64,000 nt of DNA from Alphaproteobacteria bacterium (GTDB lineage: Bacteria; Pseudomonadota; Alphaproteobacteria; Acetobacterales; Acetobacteraceae), in contig VGDM01000012.1 of the NCBI GenBank assembly GCA_016869715.1, positions 1 through 64,000 on the forward strand, in the 5' to 3' direction. Below the pieces are notes generated by a model that was not told the DNA's origin, did not search any database, and saw only the letters and a program-made list of their open reading frames with translations. Below are positions 1 to 9,779 of this stretch, in pieces. Numbering within the stretch: position 1 is the stretch's first letter; the number at the start of each line of letters is the position of its first letter. The position numbers and the translations under genes are program-made.

Positions 1-269
1 AAAAAATCCAGGCTTTCCTTCAGGATCAGCTTATCAAGCTCCAAAGCCGCAACGATCTTCTTGAGCCGTTGGTTCTCCTTCCCAAGCGCCTTAAGTTCTG
101 CCAACTGCCCCTTCGCCATCCCACCAAACTTCTTGCGCCAGATATAATAGGTCGCGTCACTGATCCCAGCCGTCCGAGCCTTCGCCACATCCGCACCGCC
201 AGCCAAATCAAGCTCAACCTGACGTAAAATCTTCAGACAATCCTCATCCGAATAGCGCTTCCAAGCCAT
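1..269 (-). CDS. IS3-family transposase OrfA, 3' end outside window
   Basis: An open frame starts at the ATG at 269 and runs leftward without a stop to the window edge (89 codons visible). The protein starts MAWKRYSDED and contains a helix-turn-helix segment around residues 27-45 (DVAKARTAGISDATYYIWR), followed by KKFGGM and a leucine-rich coiled coil (residues about 55-85). That is the usual layout of OrfA in the IS3 family: a DNA-binding domain plus leucine zipper, fused to the OrfB integrase by programmed -1 frameshifting. The frameshift site and OrfB are outside the window, so activity of this copy cannot be judged. Confidence 0.85.
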   Translation of the reverse strand, partial: MAWKRYSDEDCLKILRQVELDLAGGADVAKARTAGISDATYYIWRKKFGGMAKGQLAELKALGKENQRLKKIVAALELDKLILKESLDF

Positions 270-318
270 CCAAAACACTCCCCTATGACACAACAATAGT
301 GCCTCAACTTTAGGGGGA
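1..318 (-). mobile_element. End of an IS3-family insertion sequence (partial)
   Basis: The left edge of the window lies inside an insertion sequence whose orfA reads leftward out of the window. The element must end between the orfA start (269) and about 318-322, because from there rightward the plus strand reads as the interior of a DMT permease. The exact terminal inverted repeat and target duplication cannot be fixed because the other end is outside the window; the CCCCCTAAAGTTGAGG stretch (minus strand, ending near 317) is a candidate terminus. The insertion, perhaps followed by loss of flanking DNA, explains why the permease lacks its 5' half here. Confidence 0.65.
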
Positions 319-319
319 T

Positions 320-705
320 AAGACACGCCGTTCCGGGCTTTCCGCGCTGCAGGGGGCAGCCTTGCTTAGTGTCTATTCCATGCTGATTTATTTCCCGTTT
401 TTCGTACCGTTCTTTTGGAAATCGTCAAAGCTCACGCAGATCCCGACCTCTGACCTGCCGTTTCAGGGCTTTTATCAGGGCGTGCTGATGGGCGCCCTGA
501 CCATGTTCTCGCTCGGGCGTTCGACCATGCTGCTCGGCGCGCCGGCAGCGGCGATGAGCCTTGCCTTGCTGCCGGTGGCGACCTTTCTGCTGGCGTTTTT
601 ATCCTTGGCGAAGTGCCGAGTGTGTTCGAAATCCTGGACGCTACTGCGATCAGCCTTGTGGCTCTTTTGGCAGCCCTTTCGGCACGCGAGCGAAAATCCC
701 CATAA
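320..705 (+). pseudogene. DMT/EamA-family permease remnant, 5' truncated and frameshifted
   Basis: The frame entering from the insertion-sequence junction reads TRRSGLSALQGAALLS and then hydrophobic membrane segments typical of the second EamA repeat (VLMGALTMFSLG, GAPAAAMSLALLPV). The frame breaks at a T5 run (596-600): adding one T gives LAFFILGEVPSVFEILD and a normal end ALSARERKSP at the TAA at 703-705. Without it, the first frame drifts to a stop at 788-790 through low-complexity sequence. EamA carriers usually have ten membrane helices and about 290-300 residues; only roughly the last 125 are present. It is therefore a broken drug/metabolite exporter, cut by the adjacent IS and, unless the T-run is a sequencing error, also frameshifted. 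Confidence 0.75.
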
Positions 706-1009
706 ACTGCCTAATCCTTGCGCAGGGACTGCGCCAGACGCATCATTCTGCATGATTTTTCTCTGCCACGCTTGCATTTCGCGTGGTTAAAGGACTCGCG
801 CTATACAGCGCTCCGGCCCGGTCAAGGCCTTCGATGAAGCCTTCCGCACCGCATCGCTATCGCTGGCTGACAGCTTTTGTTAGGAAGCTCGCGCTAGGCC
901 TCTCATTTTGGCCTTTACAGGCGAGAGAGACATCTACTAGCTGTCTTGTAGTATGGCAGCTTTGCGATACTCGTATAGACAAAAATAATATCCTCTGGGA
1001 GTTAGCATC
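706..1009. other. Intergenic region upstream of the peptide ABC operon
   Basis: I see no credible gene here; short open frames on either strand lack a ribosome site or family resemblance. The last 100 bases become AT-rich (AAAAATAATATCC at about 980-992), as expected for a promoter region, and GGGAG at about 998-1002 precedes the ATG at 1010 with suitable spacing. No confident -35/-10 pair or operator could be assigned. Confidence 0.5.
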
Positions 1010-2812
1010 ATGCAGGAAAATGATCTCCTCGGCCTTATTGGTCGCGTCAGGAATGGCTCAATGTCACGCCGCGCCTTTGTCCGGCGTATGGCGGCGGTGG
1101 GGCTGACGGCGCCGATGGCGACGCAGCTTCTGGCGATGACCGGGGCTGCCAATGCACAATCCACGGCGGCAGGCGTCCCGGCCTACGGCGGCACGCGCCG
1201 CGGCGGTGGCGGGCATTTGAAGATCCTTTATTGGCAGGCCTCAACGCTGCTCAACCCGCATTTCGCCGCCGGCACCACCAATCAGGATGCGAGCCGCGTC
1301 TTTTATGAACCCCTCGCCGGCTGGTCAGCTGACGGCACCTTGCAGCCGATCCTGGCCGCTGAAATCCCTTCCATCGAAAACGGTGGCCTGGCGCAGGATG
1401 GCCGTTCTGTCACCTGGAAGCTCAAGCGTGGCGTTAAATGGCATGATGGCCAGGATTTCTCGGCTGACGACGTGGTGTTCAATTGGGAATATGCGCGCAA
1501 CCCGCAAGTCGCCACCGTCACTTCTGGTTCCTATCGCGATGTCAATGTCGTCAAGGTGGATGATTTCACCGTGCGCGTTGAATTCCCGGCGCCGACGCCC
1601 TTCTGGGCGGACGCTTTCGTGGGCCAGATCGGGATGATCATTCCGCGCCATCTGTTCCGCGATTTCGCCGGCGCCAATTCACGCGATGCCCCCACCAACA
1701 TCCGCCCTGTGGGCACGAGCGCTTATCGGCTGCAAAGCTTCGCGCCGGGCGATCTTCTGCGCGCCGAGCTCAATCCCAATTACCACATGAATAATCGCCC
1801 CTTCTTTGATTCCATGGAAATCAAGGGCGGCGGCGATGCGGCATCGGCGGCGCGCGCCGTGCTGCAAACGGCCGATTTCGATTACGCCTGGAATTTGCAG
1901 GTGGAAGACGCCATTCTGCAGCGGCTGGAGACTGCCGGGCGCGGGCGCGTGAACGTGATTGACGGCGGGAATGTTGAATTTGTGCAGCTCAATGCCGCCG
2001 ATCCGAATCGTGAGGTTGAAGGAGAACGCGCCCATCCGAATTCGCGTCACCCTGCGTTCCAGGACCCTGCCGTGCGGCAGGCCATGGCACTGTTGATTGA
2101 TCGCCAAGCGCTAACGCAGCACATCTATGGCCGCGGCGGGCCTTCCACGCCAAATTTCCTGAACAATCCGCCGCGTTTCCGTTCGCCCAATATGCGCATG
2201 GAATTCAGCGTTGAACGTGCCAATCAAATTTTGGATCAGGCGGGCTGGGTGCGCGGTTCGGATGGCATCCGCGCCAAGGGCGGGGTTCGGTTGCGCTTTG
2301 TCTATCAGACCTCTGTCAATTCGCCCCGCCAGCGCACCCAGGCCATCTACAAGCAGGCCGCCCAGCGTGCCGGCATTGACCTTGAACTGAAATCCGTTGT
2401 CGCTTCAGTGTTTTTCTCATCTGATGTCGCCAACCCGGATACCTACACCAAATTCTGGGCCGATATACAGATGTATACGACAACCATGCCGCAGGCGGAC
2501 CCGCAGCGCTTCATGAACCAGTATGTTTCCTGGGAAATGGCGCAGCGTTCCAATTCCTGGCAGGGCCGGAACATCCTTCGCTGGAAGAATGACGAATATG
2601 ATGTCGCCTTCCGTGCCGCGGAAGCCGAGCTTGACCCCGTCAAGCGCGCCGCGCTTTTCATCCGCATGAATGATCTGATTGTGGGATCGAACCATGTCAT
2701 TCCACTGGTGATGCGCCCGACCGTTTCCGGTTCGGTCAATAATCTCCGGCATGTGCTTTCTGGTTGGGACCAAACCATGTGGATGATCCAGGATTGGTGG
2801 CGCCAGACCTGA
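1010..2812 (+). CDS. Peptide/nickel-type ABC transporter substrate-binding protein
   Basis: This is a periplasmic solute-binding protein of the SBP_bac_5 family (DppA/OppA/NikA type), 600 residues. The N-terminus has a cytoplasmic extension ending in a twin-arginine-like signal (SRRAFVRRMAAVGL, then an ALAM-rich hydrophobic stretch to AANAQ, about residue 50). The mature part shows the family features LVYEPL-like (RVFYEPLAGW), KLKRGVKWHDGQDFSADDVVFN (about residue 140) and a long two-lobed fold of normal length. The ATG is preceded by GGGAG. It is the first gene of a five-gene operon with two permeases and two ATPases and defines its substrate, probably oligopeptides or a related small molecule. 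The substrate itself cannot be read from the sequence. Confidence 0.9.
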   Translation: MQENDLLGLIGRVRNGSMSRRAFVRRMAAVGLTAPMATQLLAMTGAANAQSTAAGVPAYGGTRRGGGGHLKILYWQASTLLNPHFAAGTTNQDASRVFYEPLAGWSADGTLQPILAAEIPSIENGGLAQDGRSVTWKLKRGVKWHDGQDFSADDVVFNWEYARNPQVATVTSGSYRDVNVVKVDDFTVRVEFPAPTPFWADAFVGQIGMIIPRHLFRDFAGANSRDAPTNIRPVGTSAYRLQSFAPGDLLRAELNPNYHMNNRPFFDSMEIKGGGDAASAARAVLQTADFDYAWNLQVEDAILQRLETAGRGRVNVIDGGNVEFVQLNAADPNREVEGERAHPNSRHPAFQDPAVRQAMALLIDRQALTQHIYGRGGPSTPNFLNNPPRFRSPNMRMEFSVERANQILDQAGWVRGSDGIRAKGGVRLRFVYQTSVNSPRQRTQAIYKQAAQRAGIDLELKSVVASVFFSSDVANPDTYTKFWADIQMYTTTMPQADPQRFMNQYVSWEMAQRSNSWQGRNILRWKNDEYDVAFRAAEAELDPVKRAALFIRMNDLIVGSNHVIPLVMRPTVSGSVNNLRHVLSGWDQTMWMIQDWWRQT

Positions 2813-2857
2813 TGGGGCGAATACTTCGGGCGGTCGCCAATCCAGCATGACCGCCCA

Positions 2858-3817
2858 ATGACCCAATATCTGATCCGCCGCCTGCTCATTGCGATTCCGA
2901 GTATTTTCGGGATCAGCATTGTGCTATTCGTCGTGCTTGCACTCGCACCCGGTGATCCGTTTGAGGAGCTGGCGACCAATCCTGCCGTGCCGCCCGATGT
3001 GCGCGCGGCCTTGCGTCAGAGCCTCGGCCTCGATGATCCGGTGCATGTGCGCTATATCGCGTGGCTCACTTCCATGCTGCGCGGCGATTGGGGCTATTCC
3101 TTTGTTAGCCGCATTCCGGTTGATCAGCTCATTGTCCAGCGCATTCCCACCACGCTTTACGTGATTGGCCTGTCGCAGCTTGTGGCGCTGGCAATTGCAC
3201 TACCCGTTGGGGTTTATGCGGCAACAAGGCCCTATTCCATCTTCGATCAGATCGCGAATACGCTCGCCTTTATCGGCTTTTCCCTGCCCACCTTCTTCAC
3301 TGGGCTGCTGCTGATCCTGCTGTTTTCCATCTATCTGGATTGGCTGCCCTTTGTGTATCGTACGAATATCGAAGCAACGGGTTGGCGCTGGTGGTGGGAA
3401 CAATTTCGCCAATCCATCATGCCGATCATGGTGCTTGGCCTGTTTCAGGGCGCTGCCTGGACGCGCTTTGTGCGCTCTGCCGTGCTGGATGTGATCAGGC
3501 TGGATCACGTGACCACGGCGCGTTCCAAGGGCCTTCCGGAAGGCAAGATCACCATGCGCCATGTGGTGCGCAATGCCATGATCCCGGTGGTCACGCTGGT
3601 TGCGCTGCAAATGCCCGCGGTTTTTGGCGGCGCCATTGTGACCGAGCAAATCTTCCGTGTGCCTGGCATTGGCAGTCTTTTGATCAGCGCGATCCTGGCC
3701 AATGACACGCCAGTGATCATGGCGGTGACATTTGTGTTTGCGTGCCTGGTTATCTTCTTCAATCTTTTGGCGGATATCCTTTATGGCTGGCTCGACCCCC
3801 GCATCAGCTACCGCTAG
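2858..3817 (+). CDS. ABC transporter permease, DppB/OppB type
   Basis: An inner-membrane permease of 319 residues belonging to the BPD_transp_1 family that forms one half of the channel. It starts MTQYLIRRLLIAIPSIFG, the typical first helix of DppB-like proteins, and carries the EAA-type coupling loop near residue 220-245 (TTARSKGLPEGKITMRHVVRNA) that contacts the ATPases. About six membrane segments are visible, including the final one before GWLDPRISYR. It lies 45 bases after the binding protein, and its 3' end overlaps the next permease. An upstream ATG at 2847 runs into a stop after four codons, so 2858 is the start. Confidence 0.92.
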   Translation: MTQYLIRRLLIAIPSIFGISIVLFVVLALAPGDPFEELATNPAVPPDVRAALRQSLGLDDPVHVRYIAWLTSMLRGDWGYSFVSRIPVDQLIVQRIPTTLYVIGLSQLVALAIALPVGVYAATRPYSIFDQIANTLAFIGFSLPTFFTGLLLILLFSIYLDWLPFVYRTNIEATGWRWWWEQFRQSIMPIMVLGLFQGAAWTRFVRSAVLDVIRLDHVTTARSKGLPEGKITMRHVVRNAMIPVVTLVALQMPAVFGGAIVTEQIFRVPGIGSLLISAILANDTPVIMAVTFVFACLVIFFNLLADILYGWLDPRISYR

Positions 3818-4709
3818 CGCCAGCCCTCGGCCCTTGACCAGCCCATGGTCTGAGGCCTGGCGGCGCTTTCGCAAGCACAAGCTTGCCGTCGTCAGCGCCG
3901 TTCTTCTGGGTTTGCTTATTCTGGCGGTGCTATTTGGCCCCTTAGTCTGGCGCGTGCCGATCAATGACATTGATTTTTCCGTGATCCTGCAGGGGCCTTC
4001 CCTTTCGCATCCCTTGGGGAATGATGATCTCGGCCAGGATCTGCTCGCGCGCATGCTCTATGGTGGGCGGATTTCACTCGCGGTTGGCCTCACCGCGATG
4101 TTGGTGGCCGTAAGTGTCGGCATTCTGATTGGCGCCATTGCAGGGCTTGCCGGTGGCAAGACGGATGCGGCGCTGATGTGGCTCACGGATCTGTTCCTGT
4201 CCTTGCCGCAATTGCCGCTGCTGCTACTGATCATCTTCCTGTTTCGCGATACGTTGAAGGCGATTGTGGGGCCGGAGCTTGGGGTTTTTATTCTGATTGT
4301 CATCATCATTGGCCTGTTCAATTGGATGCAGGTGGCGCGCCTGGTGCGCGCGCAGTTTTTTTCCCTGCGAGAGAAGGAATTTGTCGAAGCCGCGCGCGCG
4401 CTTGGTGCGTCCCGCTTCCGGCTTGCCATGCGCCACATTCTGCCGAATTCACTCGGGCCTGTGATTGTCGCAGCGACCATTGATGTCGCGGCTGCCATCA
4501 TTGCGGAAAGTACGCTGTCCTTCTTGGGGCTTGGCTTCCCGCCCGATATCCCAACCTGGGGCAGGCTTTTGTTCGACGCGCGGGATCATCTGGATTTCGC
4601 GCCGCATTGGGCTTTGTTTCCGGGTCTCGCGATTTTCCTGACCGTGCTCACGATCAATTTCGTGGGCGATGGCCTCAGGGATGCGCTTGATCCACGGCGC
4701 GTGGTCTGA
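3783..4709 (+). CDS. ABC transporter permease, DppC/OppC type
   Basis: The partner inner-membrane permease, 308 residues from the ATG at 3783 (MAGSTPASATASA). An earlier in-frame start at 3732 would lie deeper inside the upstream permease and add a non-homologous extension, so 3783 is preferred; it still overlaps the upstream gene by 35 bases. The protein has the short cytoplasmic N-terminus WRRFRKHKLAVVSAVLLG typical of OppC N-domain proteins, the marker HPLGNDDLGQDLLARMLYGGR (split across about residues 80-100), the EAA loop AARALGASRFRLAMRHILPN and six membrane helices. With its partner it forms the translocation pore. Confidence 0.92.
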   Translation: MAGSTPASATASASPRPLTSPWSEAWRRFRKHKLAVVSAVLLGLLILAVLFGPLVWRVPINDIDFSVILQGPSLSHPLGNDDLGQDLLARMLYGGRISLAVGLTAMLVAVSVGILIGAIAGLAGGKTDAALMWLTDLFLSLPQLPLLLLIIFLFRDTLKAIVGPELGVFILIVIIIGLFNWMQVARLVRAQFFSLREKEFVEAARALGASRFRLAMRHILPNSLGPVIVAATIDVAAAIIAESTLSFLGLGFPPDIPTWGRLLFDARDHLDFAPHWALFPGLAIFLTVLTINFVGDGLRDALDPRRVV

Positions 4710-4715
4710 ACCGCA

Positions 4716-5695
<980 letters not shown>

Positions 5696-5699
<4 letters not shown>

Positions 5700-6670
5700 C
5701 GGAACCACTACTGAGCGTGCAGGATCTGGTAAAGCGCTTTCCGGTGAAGGGCGGCATTCTGCAGCGCACCTTGAACCAGGTTCATGCGGTCTCCGGCGTC
5801 TCCTTCGATATCACGAAGGGTGAGACGCTTGGCCTGGTTGGCGAATCAGGCTGCGGCAAATCCACCACGGGGCGCCTTATCCTGCGGCTGATTGAACCCA
5901 CTGCCGGCAAGGTCTGGTTCGAAGGCCACGACGTGACGGCGCTTGATCATCAGCAGATGCTAGCGCTCCGGCGCGATATGCAGATCATTTTCCAGGACCC
6001 CTTCGCCTCCCTCAATCCGCGCATGACGGTCGCGGCCATTATTGGTGAGGCGCTGATCATCCATAAACTTGCCAAGACGCCGCGCGAACGCGAAGACCGC
6101 GTGGTGGAATTGCTCGAGACGGTTGGGCTCAATGCGGATCACATGCGCCGCTTTCCGCATGAATTCTCTGGCGGGCAAAGGCAGCGCATCGGCATTGCGC
6201 GCGCCTTGGCGGTGTCACCGAAGCTGATTATTTGTGATGAACCTGTCTCGGCGCTTGATGTCTCGATCCAGGCGCAGGTCGTGAACCTGCTTGAGGATTT
6301 GCAGGAAAAATTCGGCCTGACCTTCCTGTTCATCGCGCATGATCTTTCGGTAGTGGAACATATCTCCGATCGTGTCGCGGTGATGTATCTTGGGCGGATT
6401 GTGGAAATTGCCTCAGCGCGAGAGCTCTACACCTCGCCGCTGCACCCCTATACCGAGGCACTTTTGTCAGCCGTGCCGATCCCCAACCCGACCCTGAAGC
6501 GTGACAGGATCAGACTGCAAGGCGATGTGCCAAGCACACTCAATCCGCCATCGGGTTGCCATTTCCACACGCGCTGTCCCATCGCTGACGGGTCGCGCTG
6601 CCGGACTGAAGTGCCCGCCTTGCGCGACGTGCGGACTGGCCATTCGGTTGCTTGCCATTACCGGGAATAG
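5696..6670 (+). CDS. ABC transporter ATP-binding protein, DppF/OppF type
   Basis: The second ATPase of the importer, 324 residues, started by the ATG that overlaps the preceding TGA. It has Walker [10 protein letters not shown], the signature [15 protein letters not shown], Walker [13 protein letters not shown] and the family C-terminus [19 protein letters not shown]. The two ATPases form a heterodimer beneath the permeases. It closes the operon; a sterol-desaturase-like gene ends 16 bases beyond on the opposite strand, so the two transcripts converge. No strong hairpin was seen in this short gap. Confidence 0.94.
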
Positions 6671-6685
6671 GTGCGCCCGGGTAGT

Positions 6686-7630
6686 TCAGGCGCGCTCACC
6701 CTTCCCAAGCATGCGCTTGAAGCCCGCCCATTGCTGTACCAGCCAGCCACCTGTTGCCAAGGCTTCCGCACCGGTCGGGTCGCCCGTGCGCGGATAGGTC
6801 TGCCGGCTGAAATCCGCCGTGCCGAAAATCCAATCCCAGACCGGAAACAGAACAGCGTAATTCTTGCCATGCTCAGCGGTGGAAAGCACACCATGATGCA
6901 AACGGTGATAACGCGGGGAAACCACAAGCCTTTCACCAATGCGGCCGAAGGAAAGCCGGATGTTGCCGTGGGAGAAAGCCTCGATCAGGCGCATGAGCAG
7001 CAGCAGCAAGGGGAATTGCGTCGGCGAAACACCGATCAGCAGAGCGATGGTGCCGAACCAAAGCGCCGCCATTACCTCATCCAGGATATGGTTTCGATCA
7101 TCGGTCCAGAAGGTCATTTGTCGTTGCGCGTGATGAATGGAATGCAGCGTCCACCACCACCCGATGCTGTGTTGCAGCCGATGGCGCCAATATTCGCCAA
7201 AATCCAGGATCACCACGTAAAGAAAAAAGGTGAGCAGCGGCACTTCGTGCAGGATGGGAAAGAAGGTTTCAAGTGTTGGAGCAACAAACCCCGTATCGGC
7301 CAGCAGCCCTTCCAATTGGCTCTGCACCGTGGCCAGAAAGATAAAGGCCAGCAAGGGAAAAATCCCAAGCCGCGCCAACAGTGTGTAGATGATATCGGTG
7401 CGGATGGCACGCCGATCCGTCACCGGTTCGGCTGGCCGCCAAGCTTCCAGTGGTCGGCAGACGGCATAAATGACCACCATGCCGAAAATACTGAACAGGG
7501 CAAAATCCACCCATCCCAGCATTTCATCGGCGATATTCATCAGATTGGTGGCATAGAGCACCGGCTGCAGCAGGGCCTCGAAAATCCAGCCCGTGACGCT
7601 GGTATGTAACTCATCAAGAGTCCTGAACAT
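6686..7630 (-). CDS. Sterol desaturase / fatty acid hydroxylase family membrane protein
   Basis: A 314-residue integral membrane di-iron oxygenase-like protein. The histidine clusters that bind iron in this family are all present: HRLQH and HSIHH close together near residues 150-166, and HRLHH near residue 243. Several hydrophobic segments precede them (residues about 40-60, 85-105 and 125-145). Family members hydroxylate or desaturate sterols, carotenoids, fatty acyl chains or hopanoid-type lipids; the substrate here is unknown. It is the last gene of a tightly spaced minus-strand unit, beginning three bases after the deacetylase stop, which hints at membrane or envelope lipid modification. 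Confidence 0.85.
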   Translation of the reverse strand: MFRTLDELHTSVTGWIFEALLQPVLYATNLMNIADEMLGWVDFALFSIFGMVVIYAVCRPLEAWRPAEPVTDRRAIRTDIIYTLLARLGIFPLLAFIFLATVQSQLEGLLADTGFVAPTLETFFPILHEVPLLTFFLYVVILDFGEYWRHRLQHSIGWWWTLHSIHHAQRQMTFWTDDRNHILDEVMAALWFGTIALLIGVSPTQFPLLLLLMRLIEAFSHGNIRLSFGRIGERLVVSPRYHRLHHGVLSTAEHGKNYAVLFPVWDWIFGTADFSRQTYPRTGDPTGAEALATGGWLVQQWAGFKRMLGKGERA

Positions 7631-7633
7631 CGC

Positions 7634-8407
7634 CTATTGCCTACCCTCCGCGGTCAAGGGGGCAAAACAGAAGCCCCGCACCTGCAGCCCCGCCACAACC
7701 TCCTCAAAAACATTGGCATAGGGGTCTTTTCTGCTGCGTACACCCCAATGCATGACCAATACCTCACCATCGCGAATGTTCCGCAGCGCCTGATCCCGCA
7801 GCGCCGCATTGGGATGCGTATCGCTATTGAGTTCGTCGCCCAAAAAGCCGTTTTTGGTCCATCCCTGATGGCGCATACCACAAGCTTCAGCGAGCCGCAG
7901 CGTATTCGGCGTGGTTATCCCGCCCGGTGCGCGCCAAAGCGGCAGCACCACGGCAACCGGCGCGGCAGCGCGCAGCCGTTCAATCGGTGCCGCCAGTTCT
8001 CGGCACATGGCTTCCTGGTCAAGCTGCGCTTCGCCACCACCACCACCACGCGCGACATAGCGCACCAAGCCAGGCGCCGGATCACCGCGGAAATACCAAT
8101 GCCGATCCGTATGGCTCGCGAAGACATGCCCTTCAGCGGCGCGGGCACGCCAGAATTCCGCCCAGGCAGGATCAAGGCTGCGGTCACCACGATGCGTCGG
8201 CTCATGCGCCACAAACAACGTCGCGCGAATACCGCGGCGGTTAAGGATTTCAGCGATCTTCTCTGCCTCCCGCCCCCAACCCGTATCAATCGTGAGGTAA
8301 AGAGTCCCGGCGGGACAGGCCGCCGATGTCTGCGCCGAAGCCGGCATGGCCAGGATGGCGAAAAGCGTCGCGCAACTCAGCAATAGTCTATGCCAGCGCT
8401 GCATCAT
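7634..8407 (-). CDS. Secreted polysaccharide deacetylase-like (NodB-fold) protein
   Basis: A 257-residue protein with a cleavable signal peptide (LLLSCATLFAILAMPASAQ). The NodB fold is indicated by LYLTIDTGWGREAEKIAEIL (motif 1) and FASHTDRHW (motif 2, H-x3-H). Motif 1 differs from the standard TFDDG: the general-base Asp is kept but the second Asp, a metal ligand, is Thr. That pattern suggests altered metal binding or a different substrate. The start ATG overlaps the stop of the upstream propeller gene. It probably acts in the periplasm on a glycan or peptidoglycan. Substrate and activity are inferred only from fold. Confidence 0.75.
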   Translation of the reverse strand: MMQRWHRLLLSCATLFAILAMPASAQTSAACPAGTLYLTIDTGWGREAEKIAEILNRRGIRATLFVAHEPTHRGDRSLDPAWAEFWRARAAEGHVFASHTDRHWYFRGDPAPGLVRYVARGGGGGEAQLDQEAMCRELAAPIERLRAAAPVAVVLPLWRAPGGITTPNTLRLAEACGMRHQGWTKNGFLGDELNSDTHPNAALRDQALRNIRDGEVLVMHWGVRSRKDPYANVFEEVVAGLQVRGFCFAPLTAEGRQ

Positions 8408-9345
8408 TGCGCGGCACGTGGTTGGACAAAAATGCCATGCGGGCTGCGCCCAACGCGAATGGTCGAAACCTTGCCCGAATTGGGATCAAGCCGCGCGATA
8501 CGGCCGGCCCAGCGCAGGGTCACCCAAACCGCGCCATCGGGGGCGAAGGCAATGCAATCCGGCCCGCCCGGCACTTCATGAATGCGCCGCACTCCCAGGC
8601 TGATGGGATCAATTTCCGCAATGCGGCTCTGCACACGGCTTGTCGCCCAAAGCGTCTTGCCGTCGGGCGACGGAAAGATCGTATGCGCGCCCCGGCCAAC
8701 GCGGATGGTGCTTTCCACCTGCTGCGTGGCGGGGTTGAGCACGGCAAAGTGGTCACGCCCCATGATGCCGACGATCAGCCTATCACGATGCCAAATAATG
8801 CCAGCGGGTTCGGGCCCCACCGGCGCCTGCCACACAATGCGCCGCGTCTGCAGGTCGATCCCGGCCACGGTGCCATCGCCCTGCAGGGTGATGAAGGCGA
8901 AGCGGGAATCTGGGCTGAAGGCGATATGGGATGGCTTATTCCCCGCACGAAGCCTTTCCAAAAGCCGGGGGCCATCGGCATTATAGATATCCACCTGGCC
9001 GCGCCTCAGGCTTGCTATCACCAGCAAGCGGCCATCAGGCGTGAAATCCAGATGATAGGGGTTGGAAATACGCTCACGGCGGAGAACTTCGCCGGTGGCG
9101 GGCTCGACGAACAGGATCTCATTGCCAACCGAATCCGCGATCAGCAATTCACGCCCGCCAGGCGCCAGCACCAGATGATGCACTTCGCGCAGCGCCTCAA
9201 TGCGGCGAACTTCCTGGCCAGTGCGCGAATCGATTTTGACTATGCTGGGATCAGTCGAATTCAGCACATAGACGAAATCCGCCTTAGCAGCGCCATTCAG
9301 CGCAAGCAGGGCCAGGGCGAGGCCAAACCATTGCGCGATTTTCAT
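8404..9345 (-). CDS. Secreted YVTN/YncE-like beta-propeller repeat protein
   Basis: A 313-residue protein with an N-terminal signal peptide (about residues 1-22, ending AAKA). The rest consists of roughly 40-residue blade repeats with the pattern FVYVLNSTDPSIVKIDSRTG, RIVVWQ-like strands, HTIFPSPDGKTLWATS and FAPDGAVWVTLR, typical of the YVTN/lactonase-like propeller superfamily. Such proteins act in the periplasm as binding or scaffold domains, less often as lactonases; no catalytic residues can be assigned. It overlaps msrB upstream and the deacetylase downstream by ATGA, so the three are probably translated together. Confidence 0.8.
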   Translation of the reverse strand: MKIAQWFGLALALLALNGAAKADFVYVLNSTDPSIVKIDSRTGQEVRRIEALREVHHLVLAPGGRELLIADSVGNEILFVEPATGEVLRRERISNPYHLDFTPDGRLLVIASLRRGQVDIYNADGPRLLERLRAGNKPSHIAFSPDSRFAFITLQGDGTVAGIDLQTRRIVWQAPVGPEPAGIIWHRDRLIVGIMGRDHFAVLNPATQQVESTIRVGRGAHTIFPSPDGKTLWATSRVQSRIAEIDPISLGVRRIHEVPGGPDCIAFAPDGAVWVTLRWAGRIARLDPNSGKVSTIRVGRSPHGIFVQPRAAQ

Positions 9346-9773
9346 TTGGCGTCAGGCTCAAAGGTCAGGGCAATACCATTCATACAATAGCGCTGGCCGG
9401 TGGGGGCAGGACCATCCGGAAAAACATGGCCAAGATGGCCGCCACATTGGCCACAATGCACTTCAATCCGCACCATGAAAAGCGAGCGGTCTATATGGGT
9501 CCCAATTGCACCATCCAGCGGCGCGTAGAATGAAGGCCAGCCCGTGCCGCTTTCATACTTGGTCGCCGCCTCGAAAAGCGGCACACCGCAACCGCCGCAC
9601 AGGAAGCGCCCCGGGCGCTTTTCGGCATTCAGGGCAGAAGAGCCAGGCCGTTCGGTGCCATGCTGGCGCAGAACCCGAAAAGCCTCGGGGGAAAGCGCCG
9701 CGCGCCATTCCGCTTCCGATTTTTGGACCGGGAAAGCCTGTTCCTGCGGCCTGTTTTGCTTGAAGAAGACCAT
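9342..9773 (-). CDS. msrB: Peptide-methionine (R)-S-oxide reductase MsrB
   Basis: A 143-residue enzyme that reduces the R-epimer of methionine sulfoxide in proteins. Two CxxC pairs that bind structural zinc are present (CGGC near residue 59 and CGQC near 108), as is the catalytic RYCMNG near the C-terminus. The central motif ESGTGWPSFYAPL is diagnostic. No signal peptide is apparent, so it should act in the cytoplasm. It lies six bases downstream of msrA on the same strand and overlaps the propeller gene, forming a methionine-repair pair at the head of the operon. Confidence 0.96.
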   Translation of the reverse strand: MVFFKQNRPQEQAFPVQKSEAEWRAALSPEAFRVLRQHGTERPGSSALNAEKRPGRFLCGGCGVPLFEAATKYESGTGWPSFYAPLDGAIGTHIDRSLFMVRIEVHCGQCGGHLGHVFPDGPAPTGQRYCMNGIALTFEPDAK

Positions 9774-9779
9774 GAGCCC

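Noticed and set aside
7637-9390. Long plus-strand open frames opposite the deacetylase-like and propeller genes
   Set aside because: The minus-strand frames have signal peptides and clear family motifs with ATGA couplings; the plus-strand frames are compositional shadows of GC-rich codons.
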